Counted from the stretch's first letter, positions 1 through 8,870 are shown. The stretch: DNA of 64,000 nucleotides from Lentzea waywayandensis (GCF_900115955.1 NZ_FOYL01000021.1:1-64000); one strand, 5' to 3'. Translations and numbers: made by a program. The notes: a model not told the origin generated them from the sequence alone.

Positions 1-446
1 GTCGAGATCACCCCGGTCACCACGATGATGGTGGCCGCGAGCATGCCCAGCAGCGAAGCGGGAACGCCCGCGAGGGCGAGGAACGTCTTCGCCATCGGCG
101 CGTTGTCCAAGGTCGCGTACCCCAGCACGACGATCGTGGCGTGCGTGAGCACCGTCCACAGCAGCGTGAAGCCGACCCACCGGTGCCACACCGTCAAGCG
201 GTCCATGCCGATGCGCCGATCGAGCCACGGCAGGCGAGCCACCAGCAACAACTGGAACATCATGATCAGCGCGGCGTGCAGGCCGAAGAACTTGGCGACG
301 GTGAGGACCTCGTTCTTGCCCGTGCCCGCGGTCAGGAACAGGAACTCGACGATCGCCAGGTTCACGACGACGAACGCCCACAGCACCAGCCGTGCCTGGA
401 GGACCGGAGCCAAGCCACTGCGGCGGATGCGCGAGTTCGTCGTCAC
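1..446 (-). CDS. Ferric-reductase-like transmembrane protein (partial)
   Basis: The gene runs off the left edge; about 148 N-terminal residues are present. It starts at a GTG (444-446) preceded by a GAGAGGTGGG ribosome-binding site. The visible part has a short basic N-terminus and several hydrophobic helices, with the His-containing stretches FFGLHAALIM, LTVWHRWVGF and LLWTVLTHATIVV. Paired histidines within helices of this kind are typical of haem-ligating ferric reductase-like domains. Full-length family members often carry a C-terminal FAD/NAD ferredoxin-reductase domain, which would lie outside the window. It is transcribed in the same direction as the kinase/regulator pair to its right, with about 55 bp in between. 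The fold is likely; the electron acceptor is unknown. Confidence 0.7.
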   Translation of the reverse strand, partial: MTTNSRIRRSGLAPVLQARLVLWAFVVVNLAIVEFLFLTAGTGKNEVLTVAKFFGLHAALIMMFQLLLVARLPWLDRRIGMDRLTVWHRWVGFTLLWTVLTHATIVVLGYATLDNAPMAKTFLALAGVPASLLGMLAATIIVVTGVIS

Positions 447-501
447 TGAGCCCACCTCTCACGGCGATGTGAAGCCGGGACAGTATGAGTTCCAGACGGC
501 T

Positions 502-1149
502 TCAGCCGCCAGGCGTGACGATCCCTCTCTCGTAGGCGAACACCACGGCGTGCGTGCGGTCGCGCAGACCGAGCTTGGTCAGCACACGGGAGACGTGTGT
601 CTTCACGGTGGTCTCCCCCAGGAACAACGTCGCGGCGATCTCCGCGTTGGACGCGCCCTTGGCCAGTTCCACCAGCACCTCGAACTCGCGGTCGGTGAGC
701 TCCGGTGGCCGGGTGCGTGCCCTTGGCGCCGTGCTGAAGCGGGCGATCACCCGTCGTGTCACCTCGGGTGAGAGCAACGCGTCCCCGCGCGCGACGACCC
801 GCACGGACTCCACGAGGTCTTCCGGCGAAGCGTTCTTCAGCAGGAAGCCGCTCGCGCCCGCCTGCAGTGCCTCGAAGAGGTAGTCCTCACGGTCGAAGGT
901 GGTCAGGATGACGACTCGGGTGCCGTGACCTGCGGAAAGGATGTGGCGGGTGGCTTCAAGGCCGTCCATGCGCGGCATCTGGACGTCCATCAGCACGACG
1001 TCGGGCCGCAGTGACGCGACGAGTTCCACGGCCTGGGCGCCGTCGCCCGCCTCGCCGACGACCTCGATGCCGGGCTCGGTGCCGAGGATGACCCGGAACC
1101 CGGCTCGGACCAGATCCTGGTCGTCGGCCAGCACGACTCGCAAACTCAC
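502..1149 (-). CDS. NarL/LuxR-family response regulator
   Basis: A 215-aa two-component response regulator. The N-terminal receiver domain (about 1-120) has the acidic pair in VVLADDQDLV, the phospho-acceptor Asp in PDVVLMDVQMP, and the conserved Lys in GFLLKNASPEDL. The C-terminal LuxR-type helix-turn-helix (about 148-210) has LTDREFEVL and GETTVKTHVSRVLTKL. The GTG start overlaps the stop of the upstream histidine kinase (GTGA at 1146-1149), so the two are translationally coupled and form one operon. The target is unknown; the adjacent ferric-reductase-like gene is one candidate. Confidence 0.92.
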   Translation of the reverse strand: MSLRVVLADDQDLVRAGFRVILGTEPGIEVVGEAGDGAQAVELVASLRPDVVLMDVQMPRMDGLEATRHILSAGHGTRVVILTTFDREDYLFEALQAGASGFLLKNASPEDLVESVRVVARGDALLSPEVTRRVIARFSTAPRARTRPPELTDREFEVLVELAKGASNAEIAATLFLGETTVKTHVSRVLTKLGLRDRTHAVVFAYERGIVTPGG

Positions 1150-2408
1150 GCCTTCTCCTCCAACAACGTCGGCAGCGACGCACGGACCAGATAGCCCGCG
1201 TCGCGCCTTGGTCCTACTTCCAGCGAACCGCCGTGCACGGCAAGACGTTCGCGCATCCCGACCAGTCCGAAACCTGGGCTTGTCGAGACGGCACGGCCAC
1301 GGCCGTCGTCGGTGATCTCGAGTTCCAGAGCGCTGTCCAGGAACCGCATCCGGACGTCGACGTGCTGGGCGTCCGCGTGCTTCACGACGTTCGTGAGTGC
1401 TTCCTGCACGACGCGATACGCCGACAACGCGACGCCGGGCGGCACCTCACGCACGTCGCCGTATACGCCGTGCGATATCTCGAGGCCTGCCGCGCGGGCG
1501 CTGTCGAACAGCTCCGGCAGGTCGTCCAGGCCGGGCGCCGCTTTCAGGTCGGTGTCGGCGTCCGCTCGCAGCACGCCCAGCAGGCCGCGCAGTTCGCTGA
1601 TCGCGGTCCGGGCGGTCTGCTCAACGGTCTGCAGTGCGTCGCGGGCCAGAACGGGATCGGAGTCGAGGACCCGGCGCGCGGCACCGGCCTGGATGCCCAT
1701 GACGGACACGTGGTGCGCCACGACGTCGTGCAGGTCGCGGGCGATGCGCATGCGTTCGGCCGCGATGGCGCCGCGGGTGTTCTGCTCCTGCGAGCGGCGC
1801 AGCTCCTCCGCCTGGAACTCCAGTTGAGCCCGGCGCCGGGCTCCAGACCAGGCCATCTCCCCCACCACGTAGGCGAGCATGAAGAAGAAGATGTTGAACT
1901 CCAGTCCGTAGAGGACGGAGGCGAGCACCGGATCGATCGGCCCGGCGGCGTCCTTGAAATCGCCCTTGGGACCGAGCAGGGACCGCACGAGGCTGAACCC
2001 GAGCCACAGGAACATCGCGCCGATCACGCCGATGCGGGACCAGCGCGCGACACGGCGGTTCTGCTCCCACGCGCCGACCGTGTAGATGGCGAGGAACAGG
2101 ATCGCGGAGGGCACCAGGGTGTCGCCGGCGCGGTTCACCTGCGCCGCGATGAACAGGGCCGACACCACGAGCATCACGGCCAGCGGGTAGCGGCGGCGCA
2201 CGACCAGCGGCACGGACAACGCGAGCACCCAGGCGAGTTGCGCGGCCAGACCGGGCGGATCCCGGAAGACGTAGGCACCCATGCTGTTGACCAGCGTGGT
2301 GACCTCGACGGCGCACAGCAGGACGATCACGGCGATGCCGATGTCGCGCCGCCGTTGCGCGGGCGTCGGGCCTGGCCGTCGCCACTCGTTCCACACGGGC
2401 TCTTCCAC
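1146..2408 (-). CDS. DesK/NarX-like sensor histidine kinase
   Basis: A 420-aa membrane sensor kinase. The N-terminal half has several hydrophobic segments, for example IGIAVIVLLCAVEV and YPLAVMLVVSALFIAA. The HisKA_3 dimerisation/phospho-acceptor box is RMRIARDLHDVVAHHVSVMG, and the C-terminal ATPase lobe has ITDDGRGRA and GFGLVGMRERL. The chosen GTG start (2406-2408, VEEPVWNEW) gives the usual length. An in-frame start about 105 bp further upstream would add an unconvincing Cys-rich extension. It is coupled to the response regulator by a 4-bp overlap. No periplasmic sensing domain of note is visible, so sensing probably occurs in or at the membrane. Confidence 0.88.
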   Translation of the reverse strand: MEEPVWNEWRRPGPTPAQRRRDIGIAVIVLLCAVEVTTLVNSMGAYVFRDPPGLAAQLAWVLALSVPLVVRRRYPLAVMLVVSALFIAAQVNRAGDTLVPSAILFLAIYTVGAWEQNRRVARWSRIGVIGAMFLWLGFSLVRSLLGPKGDFKDAAGPIDPVLASVLYGLEFNIFFFMLAYVVGEMAWSGARRRAQLEFQAEELRRSQEQNTRGAIAAERMRIARDLHDVVAHHVSVMGIQAGAARRVLDSDPVLARDALQTVEQTARTAISELRGLLGVLRADADTDLKAAPGLDDLPELFDSARAAGLEISHGVYGDVREVPPGVALSAYRVVQEALTNVVKHADAQHVDVRMRFLDSALELEITDDGRGRAVSTSPGFGLVGMRERLAVHGGSLEVGPRRDAGYLVRASLPTLLEEKA

Positions 2409-2560
2409 CCGATCAAGGTACCCGGCACCCGTTTTACATCGGCAATCGAAGCTGTTCACCCCACAGGGGTGTTCCGGGCCACAAAATTGGACGAATCCCG
2501 GCCCGCTGATCAATACTTCGGCCCCGCCGCTGATCTAGTTCCCCTGCGACAAGGCCTGGA

Positions 2561-3796
2561 ATGTCCATTCGTCATCTATTCTTGCCCACGGCCCTCCTGC
2601 TCGCCGCACTCACCGGCTGCGCAGGGAATGACCAGATGAATCAGCCTGTCAGGACGGGCCCCGGTGTCACCGACGAGGCGATCTCACTCGGCGTTCTGAC
2701 CGACATGACCGGCCCCTTCAAAGGGACTTCGGTTCTCCGGATTCGCGGATATGAACTTTATCTGGACCAGGTCAACAAACGTGGCGGCGTGTGCGGACGA
2801 CGGGTCGAGCTGAAGCAGAAGGACCACGCTTACGACGTTCAGAAGGCACTGGACGGCTATTTCGACCTCGAACCCCAGGTGCTGGGATTCATCGACGTCA
2901 CGGGCCAGCCGATGACCGCGGCCATCGAACCCGACCTGATGCAGACGCGGGCGCTCACCGTGCCCGGCTCGTGGGCGGCCTCCCTGCTGGGCAACCCGCA
3001 CATGATGATCGTCGGCACGACCTACGACCTCGACATCATCAACGGCCTCGACCACTTCAAGCGCAAGGGCGCGCTGAACACCGGCGACATGATCGGTCAT
3101 CTCCACCTGCGCGGCAGTTTCGGCGACAACGCGCTGGAGGGCAGCCGGTTCGTCGCGGAGAACTGGGACATGAAGATCTCGGAGCAGGCGGTCACCGAGA
3201 CGACGGCGAACCTCACCACCCAGATCGCCGCCCTGAAGGCCGCCGACGCCAAGGTCCTGGTGCTCAGCCTGACCCCGCCGCAGACCGCCGCGGCCGTGGG
3301 CATCGCCGCACAACTCGGCTGGACCGTGCCGATCCTGTCGAGCGCGGTGAGCTACGACCCGGCGATCATGCAGTCACCGGTGGCCGCCGTGTTCGCCAAA
3401 CAGGTCCTGCTCACGTCACCGGTCGCGCCGTGGAGCGGCGAGGCACGGGGTGTCCGGGAGCTGCGTGACGCCTACGAGCAGCGGTGGCCGGGCGAGCCGG
3501 GTTCCCTGAACTCCGTGCACGGCTACACGGTCGCGTTGGCGTACGTGGCCGTGCTGGAGAAAGCGTGCGAGAAGAACGACCTCACGCGCGACGGCGTGCT
3601 GCGCGCGTTCCACGAGACCAACTCCATCGACACCTTGGGGCTCACCGGTGAACTGCGGTTCTCGTTGGTGGGACGGCCTTCCGCGACGCAGTCGTACATG
3701 AGCAAGCCGGACGTGGCCGTGCCCGGCACGTTGAAGGTCGAGCAGAGCCTGTTCGAGTCGGAACTGGTGAAGCTCAAGGGAACCCGCGCCCGTTGA
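2561..3796 (+). CDS. ABC-type substrate-binding lipoprotein (branched-chain amino acid/urea type)
   Basis: A 411-aa extracytoplasmic solute-binding protein of the periplasmic-binding type I fold. The N-terminus is a lipoprotein signal with the lipobox LTGC (Cys20). After it, EAISLGVLTDMTGPFKG is the typical start of the mature LivJ-like domain, and DQVNKRGGVCGR matches the following helix. No permease or ATPase gene is nearby, so this is an orphan binding protein that may serve a distant transporter or act as a sensor partner. The next gene begins 14 bp downstream. Confidence 0.85.
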   Translation: MSIRHLFLPTALLLAALTGCAGNDQMNQPVRTGPGVTDEAISLGVLTDMTGPFKGTSVLRIRGYELYLDQVNKRGGVCGRRVELKQKDHAYDVQKALDGYFDLEPQVLGFIDVTGQPMTAAIEPDLMQTRALTVPGSWAASLLGNPHMMIVGTTYDLDIINGLDHFKRKGALNTGDMIGHLHLRGSFGDNALEGSRFVAENWDMKISEQAVTETTANLTTQIAALKAADAKVLVLSLTPPQTAAAVGIAAQLGWTVPILSSAVSYDPAIMQSPVAAVFAKQVLLTSPVAPWSGEARGVRELRDAYEQRWPGEPGSLNSVHGYTVALAYVAVLEKACEKNDLTRDGVLRAFHETNSIDTLGLTGELRFSLVGRPSATQSYMSKPDVAVPGTLKVEQSLFESELVKLKGTRAR

Positions 3797-3810
3797 TCTA
3801 CGGTTGACCG

Positions 3811-4563
3811 ATGGACCTCAGCCTGACCGTGCTCGGGTGCGCGACGCCGTACCCGAGCACGGACAACCCGTGTTCGGGCTATCTGGTGTCGCACGGCGAC
3901 ACTCGCGTGTGGATGGACGCCGGCACCGGCACGCTCGGCCCGTTGCAGCGCCACACGCGACTGGAGGACCTGGACGCGATCTGGATCTCGCACCTGCACG
4001 CCGACCACAGCGCGGACCTGCTCACCGCCTACTACGCCCTGCTGTTCGCGGACGTCTCACGCCCGCCGGTGACGCTGTACGGGCCACCCGGCATCGCCGA
4101 CCGCCTGGCCGGCTTCCTCACCAACGGACCGGTGCGCAGCCCGATCGAGGACGCCTTCGCGATCACCGAACTGCACGACGGCCACCGGGCGACGGTCGGT
4201 TCGCTGCGGCTGACCACGGCGGCGGTCGAGCACGGCATCCCCGCGTTCGGCGTCCGGATCGAGGCGGAGAACCGCTCACTGACTTACTCCGGCGACACCG
4301 CGGCGTGCCCGAGCCTCGTCGAACTGGCCCGCGGCACCGACGTGCTGCTGTGCGAGGCCGAAAGCGCCGAGAAGACACCGGACATGGCCCACCACACGCC
4401 AGAAGACGCAGGTGAGACGGCATCCCAGGCAGGCGCGGGGCGGTTGGTCGTCACGCACGTGGGCCGCTTCCTGAGCCCTCAGGAAGCGGTCGCTCGTGCC
4501 TCGGCCCGGTACGCGGGGCAGGTCGGCTACGCCGCGCCCGGCACCACGTTCACAGTTGGTTGA
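3811..4563 (+). CDS. MBL-fold metallo-hydrolase (RNase Z-like)
   Basis: A 250-aa metallo-beta-lactamase-fold hydrolase. The metal-binding motif HLHADHSADL is at about residues 57-66. Later ligands are suggested by TAAVEHGIPAFGVRIE, the Asp in TYSGDTAACPSL, and the C-terminal His of LVVTHVGRFL. The arrangement resembles RNase Z/AtsA-type phosphodiesterases and arylsulfatases. There is no signal peptide, so it is cytoplasmic. It lies 14 bp after the binding-protein gene and may be cotranscribed. Its 3' end overlaps the convergent VOC gene by 14 bp. The substrate cannot be deduced. Confidence 0.88.
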   Translation: MDLSLTVLGCATPYPSTDNPCSGYLVSHGDTRVWMDAGTGTLGPLQRHTRLEDLDAIWISHLHADHSADLLTAYYALLFADVSRPPVTLYGPPGIADRLAGFLTNGPVRSPIEDAFAITELHDGHRATVGSLRLTTAAVEHGIPAFGVRIEAENRSLTYSGDTAACPSLVELARGTDVLLCEAESAEKTPDMAHHTPEDAGETASQAGAGRLVVTHVGRFLSPQEAVARASARYAGQVGYAAPGTTFTVG

Positions 4564-4972
4564 CGCGGACCAGGTTGCCGGCCGGGTCGCGGAACGCGCA
4601 GTCCCGCACGCCCCACGGCTGGTCCTCGGGCTCTTGCAGGACCTCGCCCGCGCCTGACGACTCGACCCATGCGCGCGCACGGTCGAACGTGCCCTGCAGG
4701 TCTTTGGAGCCGAGCGAGATCGCCGTGTAGACGCCCTTCGCCATGAGGACGGCGATGGTGCGGCGTTCCTCGTCGCTCACGCCGGGGTCGGCGGCGGGCG
4801 GGTGCAGGACGATGCCGGTTTCGGGCTGGCCGGGTGGGCCCACGGTGATCCAGCGCATGGTGCCCTGGCCGACGTCCTGGCGGACCTCGAAGCCGAGTGC
4901 GTCGCGGAAGAAGCCGAGCGACTTCTCGGGGTCGTCTGCGGGCAGGAACGCCGCGGCGATGATGACTGACAT
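4550..4972 (-). CDS. VOC/glyoxalase-family protein
   Basis: A 140-aa single-module vicinal oxygen chelate protein. The family pattern is clear: IIAAAFLPADDPEKSLGFFR at the start (beta strand plus helix) and DCAFRDPAGNLVRVNQL at the end, with the terminal Glu metal ligand replaced (V-R-V). Members include glyoxalases, extradiol dioxygenases and antibiotic-binding proteins, so the reaction is not predictable. The ATG at 4972 was chosen over a TTG three codons upstream. The start lies 10 bp downstream of the AraC-type gene's stop, so the two are probably one operon. Confidence 0.85.
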   Translation of the reverse strand: MSVIIAAAFLPADDPEKSLGFFRDALGFEVRQDVGQGTMRWITVGPPGQPETGIVLHPPAADPGVSDEERRTIAVLMAKGVYTAISLGSKDLQGTFDRARAWVESSGAGEVLQEPEDQPWGVRDCAFRDPAGNLVRVNQL

Positions 4973-4982
4973 GCCGGTCAAC

Positions 4983-5417
4983 CTAATCGGACGGACCGGT
5001 CGCCGCTTCTCGATTCCTGATCGGCCGCATGACGGCCTTGGCCAGGCAGTTCGGGATGCCCTGGCCGTCCTCGCCCGCGACCTTGCGGTACTGGCTCGGG
5101 GACATGCCCACCAGTTCGGAGAAGCGGGTGCTGAACGTGCCGAGCGAGGTGCAGCCGACCTCGAAGCAGACGTCGGTGACGGACATGTCGCCGCGGCGCA
5201 GCAACGTCATGGCCCGCTCGATGCGGCGGGTCATCAGGTAGCTGTAGGGCGACTCGCCGAACGCCGCGCGGAACGCTCGCGAGAGGTGGCCGGCGGACAG
5301 GTGCACGCCGCGGGCCAGTGCCGCGACGTCCAGCGGTTGCCGGTACTCGCGGTCGATCCGGTCGCGCACCTTGCGGAGCAGGAGGAGTTCCTGCAGGCGC
5401 GGGTCTTGGGCGGTCAC
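4983..5417 (-). CDS. AraC-family transcriptional regulator (stand-alone HTH)
   Basis: A 144-aa protein consisting almost entirely of the AraC/XylS double helix-turn-helix. RIDREYRQPLDVAALARGV and LSAGHLSRAFRAAFGESP form the first HTH. DVCFEVGCTSLGTFSTRF with the signature GMSPSQYR forms the second. The GTG at 5417 removes an improbable 28-residue leader. No ligand-binding domain is present. It sits immediately upstream of the VOC gene, a pairing often seen in actinobacteria, where the regulator controls the co-transcribed VOC protein (inference). Confidence 0.88.
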   Translation of the reverse strand: MTAQDPRLQELLLLRKVRDRIDREYRQPLDVAALARGVHLSAGHLSRAFRAAFGESPYSYLMTRRIERAMTLLRRGDMSVTDVCFEVGCTSLGTFSTRFSELVGMSPSQYRKVAGEDGQGIPNCLAKAVMRPIRNREAATGPSD

Positions 5418-5467
5418 GATGAACAGCCTAAGCCCCGCGCCTGACAGTTTCCTGACTTCAGCGAGAG

Positions 5468-7807
5468 CTAGCAGGCGCCCTGGTCGCGCCAGACGCCCCA
5501 CTCACCCGTGGTTCCGGGTTCCTCGTTGGTGGTCCACCACTGGGCGCGCCACTTGCGGCCCTTGTGCGACACCTCGTTCCCGCCGGTGTAGACCTTGCCG
5601 CTCTCCCACGCGGGCAGCGAGCAGGCCGGCGGGTTCGTGGTGGTGGTCGTCGTGGTGGTCGTGGTCGTGGTGGAGGTGGTGGTCGACGTGGAGGTCGGCG
5701 GGTTGCCGCCACCGATGCGCGGGTAGTCCGCGGTGATCGCGTACGACTGGCCGCCGAACGTGAACACGAAGTTCGACGGCGTCGAGATCGGCAGCTGGTA
5801 GCTGACCGTCAGCTCGATCGACGCGCCCGGTGCGAGCGACTGCCACGACGGCAGCGTGAGCTCGGCCTTCTGGAAGTCGCCCTTCAGGCCGCCGACGTTG
5901 GATCCGCTGTGTCCCTTCGACACGATCTTCAGCCCGAAGCCGGACTGGTCGGCCATGCTGCCCGGCGCGCTGGTGCCGTAGTCGAACGCGATCTTCGTGC
6001 CGCCGGGGATGGTGACGGTGGAGCGGTTCGTGAACTTGATCTTCGGCGTGATCGGGTAGTTGTTGTCGCCCAACGCGTAGCCGTAGATGTCGACGTCGAC
6101 CGCGAGGGACTGCGTCTGCTGCGTCGAAGCCTTCGCGGCACCGTAGGGCGCGGCACCGTTCAGGCCGGTGTTGATGGTCGACAGCAGCGTGTCGCCGATG
6201 AAGTACTCCTTCTTGACGGAGTCATATTTGTAGTCACCGGCGAGCTCCCAGATCATGATGCCGCCGAGGCCCTTGTCCTTGACGTACTTGGCCTTCTCCG
6301 CGATCGACTGCTCGGTCTCGGTGGAGAGGAACACCTTCTTGTCGTTGTTCCACAGCCACGGCGACTTCAACGTCGAGTCGTAGTACGGCGCGTACGTGCC
6401 GGTGAGGCGGTCGGTCGGGTCGTTGACCGGGTCCAGGCCGTACTGCGAGGAGTACGAACCGGTGATCTTGGCTTCCAGGTTCTTGGTGTGCCACAACGGG
6501 TTCACACCGGACGGAACCTCGGCGCCACCCGCGGTGACGTCGTGCCAGATGTTGTCGATGCCGGCCGCGCCGTTACCGCACGGCGTGGTCGAGCCGACCG
6601 ACGAACCGGTGCCGGGCGGGCACTGCGACTGGTTCGGCAGCGGAGCCTTGCCCCACAACCCGTTCGTGCCACCGGTGACGCCCTGCCAGCCACGCGAGTA
6701 GAACGGCACGCCGATGTTGATGCGTCCGGCCTGCATGGCGCCGCGGTAGTAGTGGTACGACCAGTCGGTGTTCAGGTACCCCATGCCCTCGTACTGCGGT
6801 GCCGTGTACACGCCACCGGCCGAGAGCTCACCGTCCTTGCCGTCGTCGTAGAGAGCGGCGTTCGGGCCGACGAACTGGTTCCACGAGCCGTGCAGGTCGT
6901 AGCTCATGACGTTGAGGTAGTCGAGGTACTTGACGACCTGGTACGCCTCCTGGCCGCGCAGCAGCCAGCCCGAGGCGGGCACGGCGGCGGTCAGCATGTA
7001 GTGCTTGCCGTCGGCGGCACCGGCGCGGTCGAGCTTCTCGCGCAACGTCTTCATGATCGCCTGGTAGCCGGCCCACAGCGTGCCGCGGTTGGCGTTGGAG
7101 ATCCAGAAGTCGTCCGGGTTGCCGGCGTGGTTGTTCGACGTCGCGTACTCGTAGTCGATGTCGGCGCCGTTGAAGCCGTACTTGCGCAGGAACTCCACGG
7201 TGCTGTCGGCGAACGTGTCGATCGCCGCCTGGTTCTGGCCGAGCTTGTAGAAGCCGCCCGACGCGTTGCGCGTGCCGTCGGCGTTGAAGAAGCCGCCGGT
7301 CTCCGCCCAGCCGCCGACCGAGATCAGCGTCTTGACGTTCGGGTTCTGCTTCTTGAACTTCGTGAGCTGGTTGAAGTGCCCCTTGTAGGGCAGCGACGGG
7401 TCCATCTCGGCGCCGGCGACGCCCGGCCACTCCATGCCGATGGACGAGTTGTTCGCGTCGTTCGCGCCGACCGAGATCTTGTTCTGGGCGTCGATGTGCG
7501 CGAACGCGTAGTTCAGGTGCGTGACCTTGTTCCAGGGGATGTCCTTGGCGAGGTACCCCGGCTGACCGTTCTTGCCGGTCCGCCAGCTGGTGAAGTACCC
7601 GATGACACGTCTGGACTTGTCACCCATGGTCTCTCGGCCCGCGGTGTCGTAGACCGTGCAGTACGGCGATTCGACACCCGGCGTCTTGTACAGCCCGTCC
7701 GGCCGGCAGTCCTCGTGGGCTGCGGCTGCGGTGGGCGCGTTGGTCACGGCTATCACGGTCCCGGCTAGCAGAGCTAGCACCGGGACCACTCTGGCGAGCA
7801 GTCGCAA
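5468..7807 (-). CDS. Secreted GH18 chitinase with C-terminal chitin-binding module
   Basis: A 779-aa secreted endochitinase. The start is a TTG (7805-7807) placed 6 nt after a strong AGGAGGTCC ribosome-binding site; an upstream GTG (7840) lacks one. A signal peptide ends near TAAAA/HEDC. The GH18 barrel spans about residues 60-540, with the SVGGWAE strand motif and the catalytic FNGADIDYEYA, in which the acid Glu is present but the first Asp of DxxDxDxE is Asn. A beta-sandwich domain follows (about 555-690). After it come a Thr-rich linker (about 20 residues) and a C-terminal CBM5/12 chitin-binding domain with the aromatic residues PAWESGKVYTGG and AQWWTTNEEPG. It hydrolyses extracellular chitin. 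A DasR-like operator lies about 50 bp upstream. Confidence 0.95.
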   Translation of the reverse strand: MRLLARVVPVLALLAGTVIAVTNAPTAAAAHEDCRPDGLYKTPGVESPYCTVYDTAGRETMGDKSRRVIGYFTSWRTGKNGQPGYLAKDIPWNKVTHLNYAFAHIDAQNKISVGANDANNSSIGMEWPGVAGAEMDPSLPYKGHFNQLTKFKKQNPNVKTLISVGGWAETGGFFNADGTRNASGGFYKLGQNQAAIDTFADSTVEFLRKYGFNGADIDYEYATSNNHAGNPDDFWISNANRGTLWAGYQAIMKTLREKLDRAGAADGKHYMLTAAVPASGWLLRGQEAYQVVKYLDYLNVMSYDLHGSWNQFVGPNAALYDDGKDGELSAGGVYTAPQYEGMGYLNTDWSYHYYRGAMQAGRINIGVPFYSRGWQGVTGGTNGLWGKAPLPNQSQCPPGTGSSVGSTTPCGNGAAGIDNIWHDVTAGGAEVPSGVNPLWHTKNLEAKITGSYSSQYGLDPVNDPTDRLTGTYAPYYDSTLKSPWLWNNDKKVFLSTETEQSIAEKAKYVKDKGLGGIMIWELAGDYKYDSVKKEYFIGDTLLSTINTGLNGAAPYGAAKASTQQTQSLAVDVDIYGYALGDNNYPITPKIKFTNRSTVTIPGGTKIAFDYGTSAPGSMADQSGFGLKIVSKGHSGSNVGGLKGDFQKAELTLPSWQSLAPGASIELTVSYQLPISTPSNFVFTFGGQSYAITADYPRIGGGNPPTSTSTTTSTTTTTTTTTTTTNPPACSLPAWESGKVYTGGNEVSHKGRKWRAQWWTTNEEPGTTGEWGVWRDQGAC

Positions 7808-7857
7808 GGGAAAGGACCTCCTGGCTAGGGCGGCGGCCACTGCCCGGAACGGTAAAA

Positions 7858-7870
7858 TGGTCCAGACCTT
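7858..7870 (-). promoter_or_regulatory. DasR-like operator (dre) upstream of the chitinase
   Basis: The sequence TGGTCCAGACCTT contains the inverted repeat GGTC-CA-GACC. It closely matches the core TGGTCTAGACC of the DasR-responsive element described in Streptomyces, and the TGGTCCAGACCT repeat reported in Streptomyces chitinase promoters. It lies 51-63 bp upstream of the chitinase start, where a repressor could block initiation. DasR, which responds to phosphorylated amino sugars, is the likely regulator. The site is visible; the binding protein is inferred. Confidence 0.7.
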
Positions 7871-7929
7871 TGCGTCAATAGTCGATCACTGACAAAAGGT
7901 GTCAGTGAAACGGTTTAGCTTCGTTTCCC

Positions 7930-8376
7930 ATGAGTGAGAACGATTTCAACTTCCTCCACGGCCGCTGGCGGGTGGCCAACCGCAAGATCGCCGACATCGT
8001 CGGCCGCGGCACCGAGTGGGTCGAGTTCGAGACGCAGGCCGAAGCCAGACCTCTGCTGGGCGGCGCGGCGATCATCGACAGCGTCTTCGCGGACGACTGG
8101 GAGGGCATGACCCTGCGTCAGTACGACCCGTCCGACGACGTCTGGCGCATCTGGTGGGCCTCCACCCGCGCCCCCGGACACCTCGACCCGCCGCTGGAGG
8201 GGCGGTTCGACGACGGGCACGGGGTGTTCCTCGGCGACGACGTGGTCGGCGGGCACGCGGTGAAGGTGCGGTTCGACTGGACGGTGGGTGCCGAACCGGT
8301 CTGGCAGCAGCAGTTCTCCTACGACGGCGGCGAGACCTGGGAGACGAACTGGGTGATGACGTTCAGCCGCACCTGA
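7930..8376 (+). CDS. DUF1579-like conserved hypothetical protein
   Basis: A 148-aa soluble protein without signal peptide or transmembrane segment. The start NDFNFLHGRWRVANRK and the later DDVWRIWWAS and FSYDGGETWETNWVMTF resemble small beta-barrel proteins of the DUF1579 type. Many aromatic residues suggest a ligand pocket, but no function is known. It is transcribed divergently from the chitinase, with about 120 bp shared between the two starts, and ends just before a strong hairpin. Confidence 0.7.
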   Translation: MSENDFNFLHGRWRVANRKIADIVGRGTEWVEFETQAEARPLLGGAAIIDSVFADDWEGMTLRQYDPSDDVWRIWWASTRAPGHLDPPLEGRFDDGHGVFLGDDVVGGHAVKVRFDWTVGAEPVWQQQFSYDGGETWETNWVMTFSRT

Positions 8377-8384
8377 GCAGTGAT

Positions 8385-8411
8385 GAGGGCCGGGGGTGCG
8401 CCCCGGCCCTC
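8385..8411. terminator. Bidirectional hairpin terminator
   Basis: A perfect 11-bp stem (GAGGGCCGGGG / CCCCGGCCCTC) with a 5-nt loop lies between two convergent genes: 9 bp after the DUF1579-like stop and 7 bp before the DUF4396 stop. It lacks a T-tract, as is usual in high-GC actinobacteria. Confidence 0.8.
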
Positions 8412-8417
8412 GTCGTC

Positions 8418-8870
8418 TCAGTGGTGGTGCTGGTGGACGACCGCGTGACCCTTGCCGCGCGAGATCATCCAGCGGTTCACCGGCACCGTCACCACGAACG
8501 CGACGGCCAGCGAGAACACCAGCGCCGCCCAGAACACCCAGTTCGCGAGGCCGGCGTTCATCGCGCCGGGCACGAGCAGCATCACCGCGTTGTCGACGAT
8601 CTCCATGACCGCGATCGACACGGTGTCCGCGGCCAGCGCCACCCCGAGGGCCGCCTTGAACGCGAGGCCCGAACGCAGCACCGGGCGGATCGTCAGCGAG
8701 TAGCCGAACACGAACGCGAGCACCACGGCCAGCACGACCGTGGCGAGGTTTCCCCAGCCCAGCGCCGTGCCGATGACCATGCCGAGCACCTCGCCGATCG
8801 CGCAGCCGGTGAGGCAGTGCAGCGTCGCGGAGATCGCCTGTCTGGTGAGACTCGCGGGAGCGTGGTCCAT
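8418..8870 (-). CDS. DUF4396 membrane protein, probable copper-responsive gene
   Basis: A 150-aa integral membrane protein with four or so hydrophobic segments. The core HCLTGCAIGEVLGMVIG is characteristic of DUF4396 proteins, and the tail GHAVVHQHHH is His-rich. The conserved His/Cys/Glu and Met residues would suit metal handling, but biochemical function is not established. The ATG at 8870 follows GGAGGAGGAG. Two CsoR-like palindromes sit 30-75 bp upstream, shared with the divergent DUF6153/DUF305 genes, so copper regulation is inferred. Confidence 0.8.
   Translation of the reverse strand: MDHAPASLTRQAISATLHCLTGCAIGEVLGMVIGTALGWGNLATVVLAVVLAFVFGYSLTIRPVLRSGLAFKAALGVALAADTVSIAVMEIVDNAVMLLVPGAMNAGLANWVFWAALVFSLAVAFVVTVPVNRWMISRGKGHAVVHQHHH

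Noticed and set aside
5640..5695. GTGGTGGTCGTCGTGGTGG-like microsatellite
   Set aside because: It encodes the Thr-rich linker of the chitinase and is not an independent repeat element.
5564..7768. A 734-codon open frame on the + strand opposite the chitinase
   Set aside because: Its translation is the low-complexity Arg/Val/Gly-rich pattern of an antisense frame in high-GC DNA; the minus strand carries an unmistakable GH18 chitinase.
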